A DNA stretch of 48,363 nt from CAZPAV01 sp964584755 (GTDB lineage: Bacteria; Actinomycetota; Acidimicrobiia; Spongiisociales; UBA5794). The DNA is taken from the NCBI GenBank assembly GCA_964584755.1, contig CAZPAV010000020.1:1-48363 (forward strand). The letters run 5' to 3'. This document shows positions 8,064 through 16,872 of the stretch, in pieces (positions within the stretch are counted from its first letter, which is position 1; the number at the start of each line of letters is the position of its first letter). The position numbers were made by a program, and so were the translations under genes. Under the pieces are notes generated by a model. The model did not search any database and was not told the DNA's origin. It was given only the letters and a program-made list of their open reading frames with translations.

Positions 8064-9221
8064 ATGGGCGCCGCGGTGGTGCTCGTCGGCCTCGTGCTGA
8101 TGATCGTGATCCACGAGGGGGCGCACTTCGTCGCCGCGAAGGCGTTCGGCATGAAGGCCACCGAGGCGTTCTTCGGGTTCGGGCCGAGGCTCTGGTCGAT
8201 GCGGCGCGGGGAGACCGAGTACGGGATCAAGGCGATCCCCCTGGGCGGGTACGTGCGCATCATCGGCATGAATCCCCTCGAGGAGGTCGAGCCCGGCGAC
8301 GAGGCCCGGACCTACCGCACCGCCCCGTACGGGAGGAAGGCGATCGTCGTCCTCGCCGGCGTCGGGAGTCACCTCGTCGTGGCGTTCCTCATCTTCCTCG
8401 TCGTGGCGCTCGCCTTCGGCGTGGTGCGAACCGACGAGCACGGCGCCCCGCTGGCCACCACCGTCGTCGCCCGGGTGGCGCCGACCATGCCCGACGGCTC
8501 GCCCACGCCCGCCTCCGGCTCGGGGATCGAGGCCGGCGACGAGATCGTCGCGTTCGACGGCGTCCCGGTGGAGTCGTGGGAGCGCTTCGTGGAGTTGACC
8601 CGAGCCCATCCCGGCGAGACGGTCACCCTCACGGTCCGTCGTGACGGCGCGGAGCGCACCGTCACCGCCCGGCTCGCTCGGGTGGAGCGGCCGGTCGTCG
8701 TCGACGGCGCGGTGGTGACCGACGACGCCGGCGAGCCGCTCACCGAGACGGTGGGGTTCCTCGGAGTGACGCCCGAGGCGGCGAAGGAGCGCCCGGGCGT
8801 CCCGGCCGCGGTGGCCTTCGCCGCCCGGGACGTCGGCACCGCGATCGTCCAGAGCGCGGTCGGGTTGTGGCAGCTCGTCACGAACTTCGGGAGCCTCCTG
8901 TCGGCCACCTTCGGAGGGAACGACCAGATCCTCGGCCAGGTTCGTCCCGTCTCCCCGATCGGGCTCGTGCGGATCGCCGGACCGCTCGAGAGCGGCCTCG
9001 TGCTGCTGGCGATCGTCAACGTGTTCGTGGGGGTCCTCAACGTCGTTCCTCTGTACCCCCTGGACGGGGGACACTTCGCGGTGGCGACGTGGGAGCGAAT
9101 CACCGGTCGAGCTCCGGACGTCCGCCGGCTGATCCCGGTGGCCGCCGTCGTCCTCGTGTTCCTCGTCACCCTCGGCCTCCTCGGGGTGTACCTGGACATC
9201 TTCCGTCCCCTTCGTCCGTGA
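8064..9221 (+). CDS. rseP: site-2 intramembrane zinc metalloprotease (RseP/RasP family)
   Basis: Membrane protease that cleaves anti-sigma factors or signal-peptide remnants inside the bilayer. The zinc motif HEGAH is at residues 17-21 in the first transmembrane segment, and the third ligand is in the C-terminal motif PLYPLDGGHF. A PDZ domain lies in between (about residues 125-215, GSGIEAGDEIVAFDGVPV, ARAHPGE region), shared by the S2P/RseP group. About four transmembrane segments are evident. Length (385) is normal. ATG 8064 has a good Shine-Dalgarno. Location between dxr and ispG is the standard actinobacterial arrangement; the substrate is unknown. Confidence 0.93.
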   Translation: MGAAVVLVGLVLMIVIHEGAHFVAAKAFGMKATEAFFGFGPRLWSMRRGETEYGIKAIPLGGYVRIIGMNPLEEVEPGDEARTYRTAPYGRKAIVVLAGVGSHLVVAFLIFLVVALAFGVVRTDEHGAPLATTVVARVAPTMPDGSPTPASGSGIEAGDEIVAFDGVPVESWERFVELTRAHPGETVTLTVRRDGAERTVTARLARVERPVVVDGAVVTDDAGEPLTETVGFLGVTPEAAKERPGVPAAVAFAARDVGTAIVQSAVGLWQLVTNFGSLLSATFGGNDQILGQVRPVSPIGLVRIAGPLESGLVLLAIVNVFVGVLNVVPLYPLDGGHFAVATWERITGRAPDVRRLIPVAAVVLVFLVTLGLLGVYLDIFRPLRP

Positions 9222-9283
9222 GGAGCCGCGGCGCGGGCCGCACGATGCACCGGGAGCGGCGACGGCATCGTCGGGCGGACTCC

Positions 9284-9289
9284 TAGCAT
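9284..9289 (+). promoter_or_regulatory. -10 element for leaderless ispG (TAGCAT)
   Basis: TAGCAT is 8 nt upstream of ATG 9298 and no Shine-Dalgarno fits between them, predicting a leaderless mRNA. The 76-nt gap after rseP also contains a small GC-rich hairpin (9228-9241). Confidence 0.45.
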
Positions 9290-9297
9290 CGGGGCGG

Positions 9298-10518
9298 ATG
9301 GAACGCCGCGAGACGAGACGGATCCGGGTCGGATCGGTGGCCGTGGGCGGCGGCGCCCCCGTCAGCGTCCAATCGATGACCACGACGAAGACGGCCGACG
9401 TCGACGCCACCCTGGCACAGGTGTACGCGCTCCACGCCGCGGGCGCCGACATCGTGCGGGTCACCTGCAACGACGCGGCGGCGGCGGAGGCGCTCGCGGA
9501 GATGGTGCCGCGGTCGCCGGTGCCGATCGTGGCCGACATCCACTTCCAACACCGGCTCGCGCTCGCCGCGGTACGTGCCGGCGTGGCCGGGCTGCGTCTC
9601 AACCCGGGGAACATCCGCCGCGAGGCCCACGTGAAGGAGGTGGCGCGCGCCGCCGCCGACGCCGGCATCCCCATCCGTGTCGGCGTGAACGCCGGGAGCC
9701 TCGACCGGGAGCTCCTGGAGCGGTTCGGCGGCCCGGTGCCCGAGGCGCTCGTGGCCTCCGCCCTGCGAGAGGTCGCGTACCTCGAGGAGGTCGGCTTCGC
9801 CGACATCAAGATCTCCGTCAAGCACTCGCACGTGCCCTCCATGGTGGCGGCGTACCGGCTCCTCGCCGACCGGGTGGCGTACCCCCTCCACCTCGGGGTC
9901 ACCGAGGCGGGGCCACCGCCCGGGGGCCTCATCAAGTCCGTGGCCGGGATCGCGACCCTGCTCCTCGAAGGGATCGGCGACACGATCCGGTTCTCCCTCA
10001 CCGCCGACCCCGTCGAGGAGGCGAGGGCGGGGCGCCGGCTCCTCGAGTATCTGGGACTGCGGGAGCGGCGCGGCCTCGACCTCGTCGCGTGCCCTTCGTG
10101 CGGACGTGCCGACGTGGACGTCGTCGCGCTCGCCGCCGCGGCGAGCGCCGCCATCGAGGCGGAGGCGCTGCCGATCCAGGTGGCGATCATGGGGTGTGTC
10201 GTCAACGGCCCGGGGGAGGCCCGGGAGGCCGACCTCGGCATCGCGGCCGGCAAGGGGAAAGGACATCTGTTCATCAAGGGCCGGGTCGTCCGCGTCGTTC
10301 CCGAGGAGGAGATCGTCGACGCCCTCGTCACCGAGGCGCGGGCGCTCGTCGCCGAAGGGCTCGCGGCCCGCCTCGCGGCCGCCGACGCCGCCGCCGCCGA
10401 GGACGCCGCGGAGACCCGTCTCGAGCTCCTCGGCATCCAGGGAGACGCCAACCGGTCCGCGGCGCGTCGGGCCGCGGTCGCCGAGATCGCCCGCGAGCCC
10501 ACGGAAGGGGCAGGGTAA
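9298..10518 (+). CDS. ispG: 4-hydroxy-3-methylbut-2-en-1-yl diphosphate synthase (IspG/GcpE)
   Basis: Converts MEcPP to HMBPP in the MEP pathway using a [4Fe-4S] cluster. 406 residues. The TIM-barrel N-terminus shows VSVQSMTTTKTADV, VADIHFQHRLAL, LNPGNI and IRVGVNAGSLD. The cluster ligands are in CPSCGR (about residues 264-267) and CVVNGPGEAREADLG (about residue 300). The last ~55 residues form an alanine-rich tail beyond the usual end. ATG 9298 was chosen because a TAGCAT -10 sits just upstream. The stop codon TAA overlaps a TAAGCT that could serve as the -10 of proS. Confidence 0.96.
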   Translation: MERRETRRIRVGSVAVGGGAPVSVQSMTTTKTADVDATLAQVYALHAAGADIVRVTCNDAAAAEALAEMVPRSPVPIVADIHFQHRLALAAVRAGVAGLRLNPGNIRREAHVKEVARAAADAGIPIRVGVNAGSLDRELLERFGGPVPEALVASALREVAYLEEVGFADIKISVKHSHVPSMVAAYRLLADRVAYPLHLGVTEAGPPPGGLIKSVAGIATLLLEGIGDTIRFSLTADPVEEARAGRRLLEYLGLRERRGLDLVACPSCGRADVDVVALAAAASAAIEAEALPIQVAIMGCVVNGPGEAREADLGIAAGKGKGHLFIKGRVVRVVPEEEIVDALVTEARALVAEGLAARLAAADAAAAEDAAETRLELLGIQGDANRSAARRAAVAEIAREPTEGAG

Positions 10519-10559
10519 GCTCTCCCCCCGTCCGTCCCCGACACCGCCAGGAGCAGGTC

Positions 10560-12299
10560 GTGCGTTGGTCCCGAGCCTTCATCCCCACCCTCCGCGAGGA
10601 TCCGGCCGACGCGGAGGCGGTGAGTCACCGACTGCTCGTGCGCGCCGGGTTCGCGCGCCAGCTCATGTCCGGCGTGTACTCCCTGCTGCCGCTGGGATTC
10701 CGGGTGCGGGCCAAGGTCATGCGCGTCATCCGGGAGGAGATGGACGCCATCGGCGGGCAGGAGTTCCTCCTTCCCGAGCTGCATCCGCAGGAGATCTGGG
10801 ACCGGACGGGGCGGACGGAGGCGATGGGCGACATCCTCTTCCGTCTCCGCGACACGCGGGGCGCCGATCTCGTGCTCGGACCGACCCACGAGGAGATCTT
10901 CACGACGTTGGCTCTCGAGCTGACCTCGTACCGGCAGCTCCCGCAGCTCTGGTACCAGCTCCAGACGAAGTTCCGCGACGAGCCCCGTCCCAAGTCGGGC
11001 CTCCTGCGCGTCCGGGAGTTCACCATGAAGGACTCCTACAGCTTCGACCTCGACGCCGCCGGTCTCGACCGGCAGTTCGACGCGCACTACGCCGCCTACA
11101 CGCGCATCTTCCAGCGTCTCGGCCTCGAGGCGGTTCCCGTCGTGGCCTCCTCGGGAGCCATGGGCGGGAGCGGCTCGGTGGAGTTCATGGTGCCCTCGCC
11201 GGCCGGGGAGGACGACGTGGCCCACTGCGGCTCCTGCGGGTACGCGGCGAACGTCGAGCGGGCGACCTCTCGGATTCCCGAGGTCGACGACCCGGCGGGT
11301 CCCGACGCGCCGGAACGGTTCGCCACCCCCGGGGTGCGGACGATCGCCGACCTCGTCACGTTCCCCGGCGGCGCTCCCGCCGACCGCCAGATCAAGACCC
11401 TCGTCATGGTCCTGGACGGGGCGCCCACGCTCGTCCTGCTGCGCGGCGACCACGAGCTCGTCGAACAGAAACTCCAGGACGCGACCGGCGCCCTCGAGGT
11501 GCGGCCGGCACACCCCGAGGAGATCCGGGAGCTGCTCGGGGCCGACGCCGGGAGCCTCGGAGCCGTCGGCGTGACCGGGATCCCGATCCTCGCCGACCCC
11601 GCGCTCCGGGGGCGACGGAACATGACCACCGGCGCCAACGAGAACGACCACCACGTCCGCGGCGTCGACGTGGAACGGGACATCGCCGTCGACCGTTGGG
11701 TGGAGCTCCGCCGCGTCGCGGCCGGAGAAGGATGCCCCTCGTGTGGTGGCCCGCTCGCCGTGTTCCGGGGGATCGAGATCGGTCACATCTTCAAGTTGGG
11801 GACGAAGTACTCCGAGGCGCTCGGCGCCACCGTGCTCGACGCCGGGGGGCGAGCGGTGCCGCTCGTCATGGGGTCGTACGGCATCGGCGTCGAGCGGAAC
11901 ATCGCGGCGATCGTCGAGACGAACCACGACGCGAAGGGCATCGTGTGGCCGCTCGCCGTCGCTCCCTACGAGGTGGTGGTGACGGCGGTCGCGATGGCCG
12001 ACGACGACACGCGAGAGACGGCGGTCGCCCTGTACCGCGAGCTGCGGTCGGTCGGCGTCGAGGTCATCCTCGACGATCGGGAGGAGCGCCCGGGGGTGAA
12101 GTTCACCGATGCCGAGCTCGTCGGCTTCCCGTACCGGATCACGGTGGGACCGCGGGGGTTGCGCGACGGTGTCGTCGAGCTCGTGACGCGACGGACCGGG
12201 ACCACCGAGACCGTTCCGGTGGCCCGTGCCGCGTACCTCGTCGCCGAGCGGATCGCCGCCGGACGCTCCGGGGAGGAGGCGAACCCCGTGGGGGGATGA
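10560..12299 (+). CDS. proS: prolyl-tRNA synthetase (bacterial type with editing domain)
   Basis: Charges tRNA-Pro. Class II synthetase of 579 residues: motif 1/2 region (GPTHEEIFTTLAL, QTKFRDEPRPKSGLLRVREF), then the YbaK-like INS editing insertion (about residues 220-385, containing the Ala-Pro editing region and GVTGIPILADP), motif 3 (MGSYGIGVERNIAAI) and a C-terminal anticodon-binding domain (VAPYEVVVTAVA to GFPYRITVG). GTG 10560 was chosen: GGAG lies 7 nt upstream, and the longer open frame to 10089 is a shadow of ispG. A possible -10 (TAAGCT, 10516-10521) overlaps the ispG stop. Confidence 0.96.
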   Translation: MRWSRAFIPTLREDPADAEAVSHRLLVRAGFARQLMSGVYSLLPLGFRVRAKVMRVIREEMDAIGGQEFLLPELHPQEIWDRTGRTEAMGDILFRLRDTRGADLVLGPTHEEIFTTLALELTSYRQLPQLWYQLQTKFRDEPRPKSGLLRVREFTMKDSYSFDLDAAGLDRQFDAHYAAYTRIFQRLGLEAVPVVASSGAMGGSGSVEFMVPSPAGEDDVAHCGSCGYAANVERATSRIPEVDDPAGPDAPERFATPGVRTIADLVTFPGGAPADRQIKTLVMVLDGAPTLVLLRGDHELVEQKLQDATGALEVRPAHPEEIRELLGADAGSLGAVGVTGIPILADPALRGRRNMTTGANENDHHVRGVDVERDIAVDRWVELRRVAAGEGCPSCGGPLAVFRGIEIGHIFKLGTKYSEALGATVLDAGGRAVPLVMGSYGIGVERNIAAIVETNHDAKGIVWPLAVAPYEVVVTAVAMADDDTRETAVALYRELRSVGVEVILDDREERPGVKFTDAELVGFPYRITVGPRGLRDGVVELVTRRTGTTETVPVARAAYLVAERIAAGRSGEEANPVGG

Positions 12300-12322
12300 G
12301 GCCGTCGAGTTCGTCGGCTCGC

Positions 12323-12331
12323 TGATATACT
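12323..12331 (+). promoter_or_regulatory. extended -10 promoter for rimP-nusA-infB operon (TGATATACT)
   Basis: TG-A-TATACT is a near-perfect extended -10 in the 119-nt gap after proS. It stands out as the most AT-rich spot in the region. Extended -10 promoters do not need a -35, and none is visible. The predicted leader is about 80 nt, ending in GAGGAG before rimP. Confidence 0.6.
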
Positions 12332-12418
12332 CGGTGCAACCAACCGAGACGTTCCTCTCGAGGTGGGCCGTCGCCCGCCTCGTCGTGTGAGGAGGGTCGT
12401 CGGAGCCGAGGAGGAGCA

Positions 12419-12904
12419 GTGGGTGACGCGGCGAAGCGCCTCTGGGGCGTCGTCGAACCGTACGTCGCCGCAGAAGGAGTCGAACTCGATGACGTCGAGC
12501 TGCTCGGTGGCGGCGGGGCGCGGATCGTCCGCGTCGTGCTCGACGCGGAGGGTTCCCTCGACGTGGGCCGGCTCGCCGACCTGTCGCGAGGGATCTCCCG
12601 ACTCCTCGACGCCGAGGATCCGATCCCGGGCGCGTACACGCTCGAGGTCACGACGCCGGGGCTGGAACGAAAGCTCCGGCGGCCCGAGCACTTCCGCAAG
12701 TCGCTCGGGCGGGAGGTGAAGGTGAAGACGCACGAGCCCGTCGCGGGGGCCCGCTCGCATCGGGGTGTGCTCGTGGCGACCGACGACGACGGATTCGAGC
12801 TGGAGATCGACGGCGCACGGCGGCGGATCGGGTACGGGGCGGTGGCCTCGGCTCGGACGGTGTTCGTCTGGGAGAAGAGCGGACGACCGGGCAAGGACGC
12901 GTAG
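12419..12904 (+). CDS. rimP: ribosome maturation factor RimP
   Basis: Assists 30S subunit assembly. 161 residues with the two RimP domains: an N-terminal alpha/beta domain (LWGVVEPYVAAEGVELDDVEL, VRVVLDAEG, VGRLADLSRGISRLLD, YTLEVTTPGLERKLRRPEHF) and a C-terminal SH3-like barrel (LGREVKVKTH to IGYGAVASARTVF). GTG 12419 follows GAGGAGCA. It heads the conserved rimP-nusA-infB operon with 10 nt to nusA. Confidence 0.95.
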   Translation: MGDAAKRLWGVVEPYVAAEGVELDDVELLGGGGARIVRVVLDAEGSLDVGRLADLSRGISRLLDAEDPIPGAYTLEVTTPGLERKLRRPEHFRKSLGREVKVKTHEPVAGARSHRGVLVATDDDGFELEIDGARRRIGYGAVASARTVFVWEKSGRPGKDA

Positions 12905-12914
12905 GAGAAGCACG

Positions 12915-14033
12915 ATGGACTACAACCTCATGGACGCCCTGGAGCTCGTGGAGCGAGAGAAGGGCGTGCCGGCCGAGACCATCCTCGACGCGCTCGCCAA
13001 CGCGCTCGTGTCGGCGTACAAGCGCAGCCCCGGTGCCGCCGAGGAGGCGCGGGTCACCATCGATCCCGACACCGGCGAGATCCACGTCTACGGGCAGGAG
13101 CTCGACGAGGAGGGCAACGTCGTTCGGGAGTGGGAGGACACTCCCGAGGACTTCGGGCGCATCGCGGCCCAGACCGCCAAGCAGGTCATCATGCAGCGGT
13201 TGCGTGACGCCAAGCGCGAGCAGGTGTACGAGCTGTACGAGGGTCGTGAGGGCGATCTCATCACCGGGATCGTGCAGCAGTCGGATCATCGCTACGCCAT
13301 CCTCGATCTGGGGGACGCCGAGGCGATCATGCCGGCCTCCGAGCGCATCCCCTACGAGCGTCTCGAGCGCGGCAATCGGGTCAAGGCCTACATCCTCGAG
13401 GTGCGCGAGGAGGGGAAGGGGCCGCAGATCGTGGTCTCGCGGAGCCACCCCGAGTTCATCCGGTCGCTCTTCGAGCTGGAGGTCCCCGAGCTGGTCGAGG
13501 GTGACGTCGAGATCCGTGCCATCGCCCGGGAGCCGGGGCATCGCACGAAGATCGCCGTGGTGTCGCACGATCCCAACGTCGACCCGGTGGGGGCCTGCGT
13601 CGGCGCCCGCGGCTCTCGGGTCCGCCAGGTCGTCAACGAGCTGCGGGGCGAGAAGGTCGACATCGTCGAATGGCGTGAGGATCCGCGACAGTTCATCGCC
13701 GAGGCGTTGAGCCCGGCGCGGGTGAAGGAGGTCCGGATCGACGAGGCCTCCAAGGAGGCCCAGGTGGTGGTGCCCGACCATCAGCTCTCCCTCGCCATCG
13801 GCCGGGAGGGACAGAACGCGCGCCTCGCCGCCCGACTGACCGGGTACAAGATCGACATCCGGTCCGAGAGCCAGGACCTCGGCCTGGACGTCGAGGACGA
13901 GGAGGAGAGCGAGGCGGAGTCCGCTCCTACCGGGGAACCAGCGGTCGTCGCCCCCGAGGGGTCGGAGGGTGGACCGGCCGCCGCGGACGAGTCCGGGGCC
14001 GGTGTCGCGGAGGCGACGGCGGAAGAGACGTGA
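12915..14033 (+). CDS. nusA: transcription termination/antitermination factor NusA
   Basis: RNA polymerase-associated elongation, pausing and antitermination factor. Domains in order: N-terminal RNAP-binding domain (to about residue 125), S1 domain (about 130-200, EGDLITGIVQQSDHRYAILDLG), KH1 (about 225-290, GHRTKIAVVSHDPNVDPVGACVGARGSRV) and KH2 (about 295-345, HQLSLAIGREGQNARLAARLTGYKIDI). The remaining tail is short and acidic with no E. coli-type acidic repeats. ATG 12915 gives 372 residues; the open frame upstream to 12765 is a shadow of rimP. The ylxR (DUF448) gene that usually follows nusA in actinobacteria is not here. Confidence 0.97.
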   Translation: MDYNLMDALELVEREKGVPAETILDALANALVSAYKRSPGAAEEARVTIDPDTGEIHVYGQELDEEGNVVREWEDTPEDFGRIAAQTAKQVIMQRLRDAKREQVYELYEGREGDLITGIVQQSDHRYAILDLGDAEAIMPASERIPYERLERGNRVKAYILEVREEGKGPQIVVSRSHPEFIRSLFELEVPELVEGDVEIRAIAREPGHRTKIAVVSHDPNVDPVGACVGARGSRVRQVVNELRGEKVDIVEWREDPRQFIAEALSPARVKEVRIDEASKEAQVVVPDHQLSLAIGREGQNARLAARLTGYKIDIRSESQDLGLDVEDEEESEAESAPTGEPAVVAPEGSEGGPAAADESGAGVAEATAEET

Positions 14034-14041
14034 CGTTCCGG

Positions 14042-14059
14042 CGCCGACTTGCGTCGGCG
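14042..14059 (+). terminator. hairpin between nusA and infB
   Basis: Perfect 7-bp stem (CGCCGAC at 14042-14048 with GTCGGCG at 14053-14059) and a 4-nt loop, 8 nt after the nusA stop. There is no T tract. It may act as a weak attenuator or processing signal inside the operon. Confidence 0.35.
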
Positions 14060-14106
14060 ACCCGGGGAATTGAGACTGGTAGCGGTACGACCGCCCGGAG
14101 GTGACG

Positions 14107-16176
14107 GTGGCGAAAACACGGGTCTACGAGCTGGCGCGAGAGCTCGGACGCGAGTCCAAGGACGTGCTGGCGCGGGCTCGGGAACTCGGGCTCGAGGTGA
14201 AGACGGCGTCCTCCGGGCTCGACGAGGACGCCGTCGCGCTGGTCCGTCTCTCCTACGAGGAGGAGGCGGCGACCTCGGCCGTGCGCACCGAGCCGGAGGC
14301 TCCGCCGGTGCCCGAGTCGGTGCCCGAGCCGGAGCCGGTGCCCGAGCCGGAGCCGGTACCCGAGACCGCCCCCGCCCCGACCGCGGCCGTCCCGGCGGGC
14401 GCGGAGGAGAAACTCCTCTTCCTCGAGCCCGGGGTCACGGTCCACGAGCTCGCCCGGATGATCGGGGTCCGGACCGGCGAGGTCATTCGCACGCTCATGG
14501 GCATGGGGGAGATGATCCCCGGGGCGGGAACGATCCCCACCCACGCCCTGGAGCCGCTCGGCGCCGCCTTCGGGTACGAGGTCCTCGTCGCCGAGGTGGA
14601 GGAGGAGCCCGAGGAGGAGGGGCCGGTCCGGCACCTCGTCGTCTACGAGGACGATCCCGCCCGGCTTCGTCCCCGGCCGCCGGTGGTCACGGTCATGGGT
14701 CACGTCGACCACGGGAAGACCCAGCTCCTCGACGCCATCCGCGAGTCGAACGTCGTGGCCGGCGAGGCGGGGGGGATCACCCAGCACATCGGGGCGTATC
14801 AGGTACGCCACGGCGGCGGCACGATCACGTTCATCGACACGCCCGGTCACGAGGCGTTCACCTCGCTGCGTGCCCGCGGGGCGGAGGTGACCGACATCGT
14901 CGTCCTCGTCGTCGCCGCGGACGACGGGGTCATGCCCCAGACCGTCGAGGCCATCGACCATGCCCGGGCCGCCCGGGTGCCGATGATCGTGGCGATCAAC
15001 AAGATGGACCTCCCCGCCGCCCGCCCCCAGCAGGTACGGGCCCAACTCACCCAACACGGCGTCGTCGTCGAGCAGCTCGGTGGGGACGTCCCCTCGGTCG
15101 AGGTGTCCGCGCTGACCGGAGCGGGCCTCGACGAGCTCCTCGAGATGATCTCGCTCGTGGCCGAGGTCGAGGAGCTCCGGGCGGACCCGGCCGCACCCGC
15201 GGTCGGCACCGTCATCGAGGCACGCCTCGAGGTCGGCCGCGGGCCGGTCGCCACCGTCATCGTGCAGCGCGGGACGCTCCGGCGGGGCGACGCCCTCGTC
15301 GCCTGGCACGTCGCGGGACGGGTCCGGGCCATGTTCGACGAGCGCGGCGAGAAGGTGGCGAGCGCCGGTCCGAGCACGCCCGTGCTCGTCATGGGGTGGG
15401 ACGAGGTCCCCGTGGCCGGAGACATGTTCGAGGTCGTGAAGAACGAGCGTGTCGCCCGCAAGCTCGCCAAGGAACGGCTCGAGCAGATGCGCGCCGCGGA
15501 GCTCACCGTGCCCACCGCGGCCGAGCGGCTCGGCATGCTCCTCGAGCAGCTCCGTACCGCCGATCACGCCGAGTTGCGCATCATCGTGAAGGCGGACGCC
15601 CAGGGGTCGCTCGAGGCCATCCGCGACGCCGTGGCGAAGATCGCCCGCGAAGATGCCCACGTGACCGTCATCCACGGGGCGGTGGGCGGGATCAGCGCCA
15701 ACGACGTCATGCTCGCCGAGGCCTCCGACGCGATCATCTACGGGTTCAACGCCCGTCCCGACACGACGGCCCGCAAGGCCGCGAAGGACCGCGGCATCGA
15801 CATCCGGACCTTCTCGATCATCTACGAGCTCCTCGACGACGTGGAGCGGCTCCTCGTCGGAGGGCTCGCCCCCGAGGAGGTCGAGTCCTTCCTCGGGGTC
15901 GCCGAGGTCCGCGCCACGTTCCGGGCGCCGCGTTTCGGTCTCGTCGCCGGGTGCTACGTCACCGAGGGGACGATCCACCGGAACGCCCGGGCGCGTCTCG
16001 TCCGAGACGGCGTCGTCGTCTACGACGGTCGCATCGCCTCGCTGCGCCGCTTCAAGGAGGACGTCCAGGAGGTCGCGACCGGGTTCGAGTGCGGCATCGG
16101 GCTGGAGAACTTCCGGGACATCAAGGAAGGCGACACGATCGAGTCCTACGAGGTCCGCGAGGTCGCGAGACGGTGA
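14107..16176 (+). CDS. infB: translation initiation factor IF-2
   Basis: GTPase that places fMet-tRNA on the 30S subunit. The N-terminal IF2_N segment begins AKTRVYELARELGRESKDV, followed by a PEPEPVPE repeat linker and a second IF2_N. The G domain shows G1 VMGHVDHGKT, G3 DTPGHEAF, G4 NKMD and G5 SAL, then domains II-IV to the end. Start choice: the longer frame begins at GTG 14101, but GGAGGTG at 14097-14103 is correctly spaced for GTG 14107, and MAKTRVYEL is the usual IF-2 N-terminus, so 14107 is preferred (689 residues). It is short for an actinobacterial IF-2, which often has a much longer N-terminal linker. Confidence 0.96.
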   Translation: MAKTRVYELARELGRESKDVLARARELGLEVKTASSGLDEDAVALVRLSYEEEAATSAVRTEPEAPPVPESVPEPEPVPEPEPVPETAPAPTAAVPAGAEEKLLFLEPGVTVHELARMIGVRTGEVIRTLMGMGEMIPGAGTIPTHALEPLGAAFGYEVLVAEVEEEPEEEGPVRHLVVYEDDPARLRPRPPVVTVMGHVDHGKTQLLDAIRESNVVAGEAGGITQHIGAYQVRHGGGTITFIDTPGHEAFTSLRARGAEVTDIVVLVVAADDGVMPQTVEAIDHARAARVPMIVAINKMDLPAARPQQVRAQLTQHGVVVEQLGGDVPSVEVSALTGAGLDELLEMISLVAEVEELRADPAAPAVGTVIEARLEVGRGPVATVIVQRGTLRRGDALVAWHVAGRVRAMFDERGEKVASAGPSTPVLVMGWDEVPVAGDMFEVVKNERVARKLAKERLEQMRAAELTVPTAAERLGMLLEQLRTADHAELRIIVKADAQGSLEAIRDAVAKIAREDAHVTVIHGAVGGISANDVMLAEASDAIIYGFNARPDTTARKAAKDRGIDIRTFSIIYELLDDVERLLVGGLAPEEVESFLGVAEVRATFRAPRFGLVAGCYVTEGTIHRNARARLVRDGVVVYDGRIASLRRFKEDVQEVATGFECGIGLENFRDIKEGDTIESYEVREVARR

Positions 16177-16183
16177 GCGATCC

Positions 16184-16486
16184 ATGGCCGACATGCACGT
16201 CGCCGCGGTCCGGATCGATCTGCGGATCCCCAACGTGCGCTCCCTCAAGGGGAAGCGGCGGATCCTCAAGGCGGTGACCGCGCAGCTCGCGCGATCGGAG
16301 GCGATCGCCGTTGCCGAGGTGGACCACCACGACCTGTGGCAGCGGGCCGCGCTCGGCGTCGCCCTCGTCGCTCCTCAGGCGGGGCGGCTCGACCGTATGC
16401 TCCACGGCATCGAGCGAGACCTCCGTCGCCGCGACGACGTGGAGCTCCTCGCCGTCGCGGTGACCTATCTCGAGGAGCCGACATGA
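16184..16486 (+). CDS. ylxP: DUF503 family protein YlxP
   Basis: Small conserved protein of 100 residues found next to infB and rbfA in many Gram-positives. The DUF503 pattern is clear: VRIDLRIPNVRSLKGKRRILK and VAEVDHHDLWQRAALGVALV, ending EVELLAVAVTYLE-like. Work on homologues links YlxP to ribosome and RNA metabolism, but no precise biochemical role is settled. It starts 7 nt after infB and ends in an ATGA overlap with rbfA. Confidence 0.9.
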   Translation: MADMHVAAVRIDLRIPNVRSLKGKRRILKAVTAQLARSEAIAVAEVDHHDLWQRAALGVALVAPQAGRLDRMLHGIERDLRRRDDVELLAVAVTYLEEPT

Positions 16487-16872
16487 GCAGGGGAGCGACG
16501 CCCCGGATGCGCAAGGTGAACGAGACCCTCCGCGAGGTGCTCGCCGAGGAGGTCCTGCGACTCAAGGACCCCGGTCTCGGGTTCCTCACGATCACCGAGG
16601 TGGACACGGCGCCCGACCTCCGCTCGGCGGTCGTGTACTACACCGTCCTCGGCTCACCGGAGGAGCGGGAGGCGACGGCGGCCGCGCTGGAGCGAGCCCG
16701 GGCACGCCTCCAACACCGCGTCGCCACCGGGGTCCGGCTCAAGTACACGCCTCGACTCCGCTTCGCCGTCGATCCCGCCGTGGAACGGGGGCTCCGCATC
16801 AACGCCATCCTCCACGAGCTGGCGACCGAGGAGGACGGCGTCTCTCCGAGCGACGAGGACGTCCGTGACTGA
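16483..16872 (+). CDS. rbfA: 30S ribosome-binding factor RbfA
   Basis: KH-fold protein that binds 30S precursors and promotes 16S rRNA 5'-end maturation. 129 residues: RMRKVNETLREVLAEEVLRLKDPGLGFLTITEV at the start, then SAVVYYTVLGSPEE and HRVATGVRLKYTPRLRFAVD, all typical of RbfA. ATG 16483 overlaps the ylxP stop (ATGA); the frame upstream to 16336 is a shadow of ylxP. nrnA begins 8 nt before its stop. Confidence 0.96.
   Translation: MSRGATPRMRKVNETLREVLAEEVLRLKDPGLGFLTITEVDTAPDLRSAVVYYTVLGSPEEREATAAALERARARLQHRVATGVRLKYTPRLRFAVDPAVERGLRINAILHELATEEDGVSPSDEDVRD

Noticed and set aside
7812..11927. Minus-strand open frame of 1371 codons
   Set aside because: It lies antisense to dxr, rseP, ispG and proS, all firmly identified on the plus strand. 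It is repetitive in composition and matches no family; it arises because stop codons are rare in GC-rich antisense frames.
14301..14370. Tandem CCCGAGCCGGAGCCGGTG repeat as a regulatory repeat
   Set aside because: It encodes the PEPEPVPE linker of IF-2 in frame, a common low-complexity linker.
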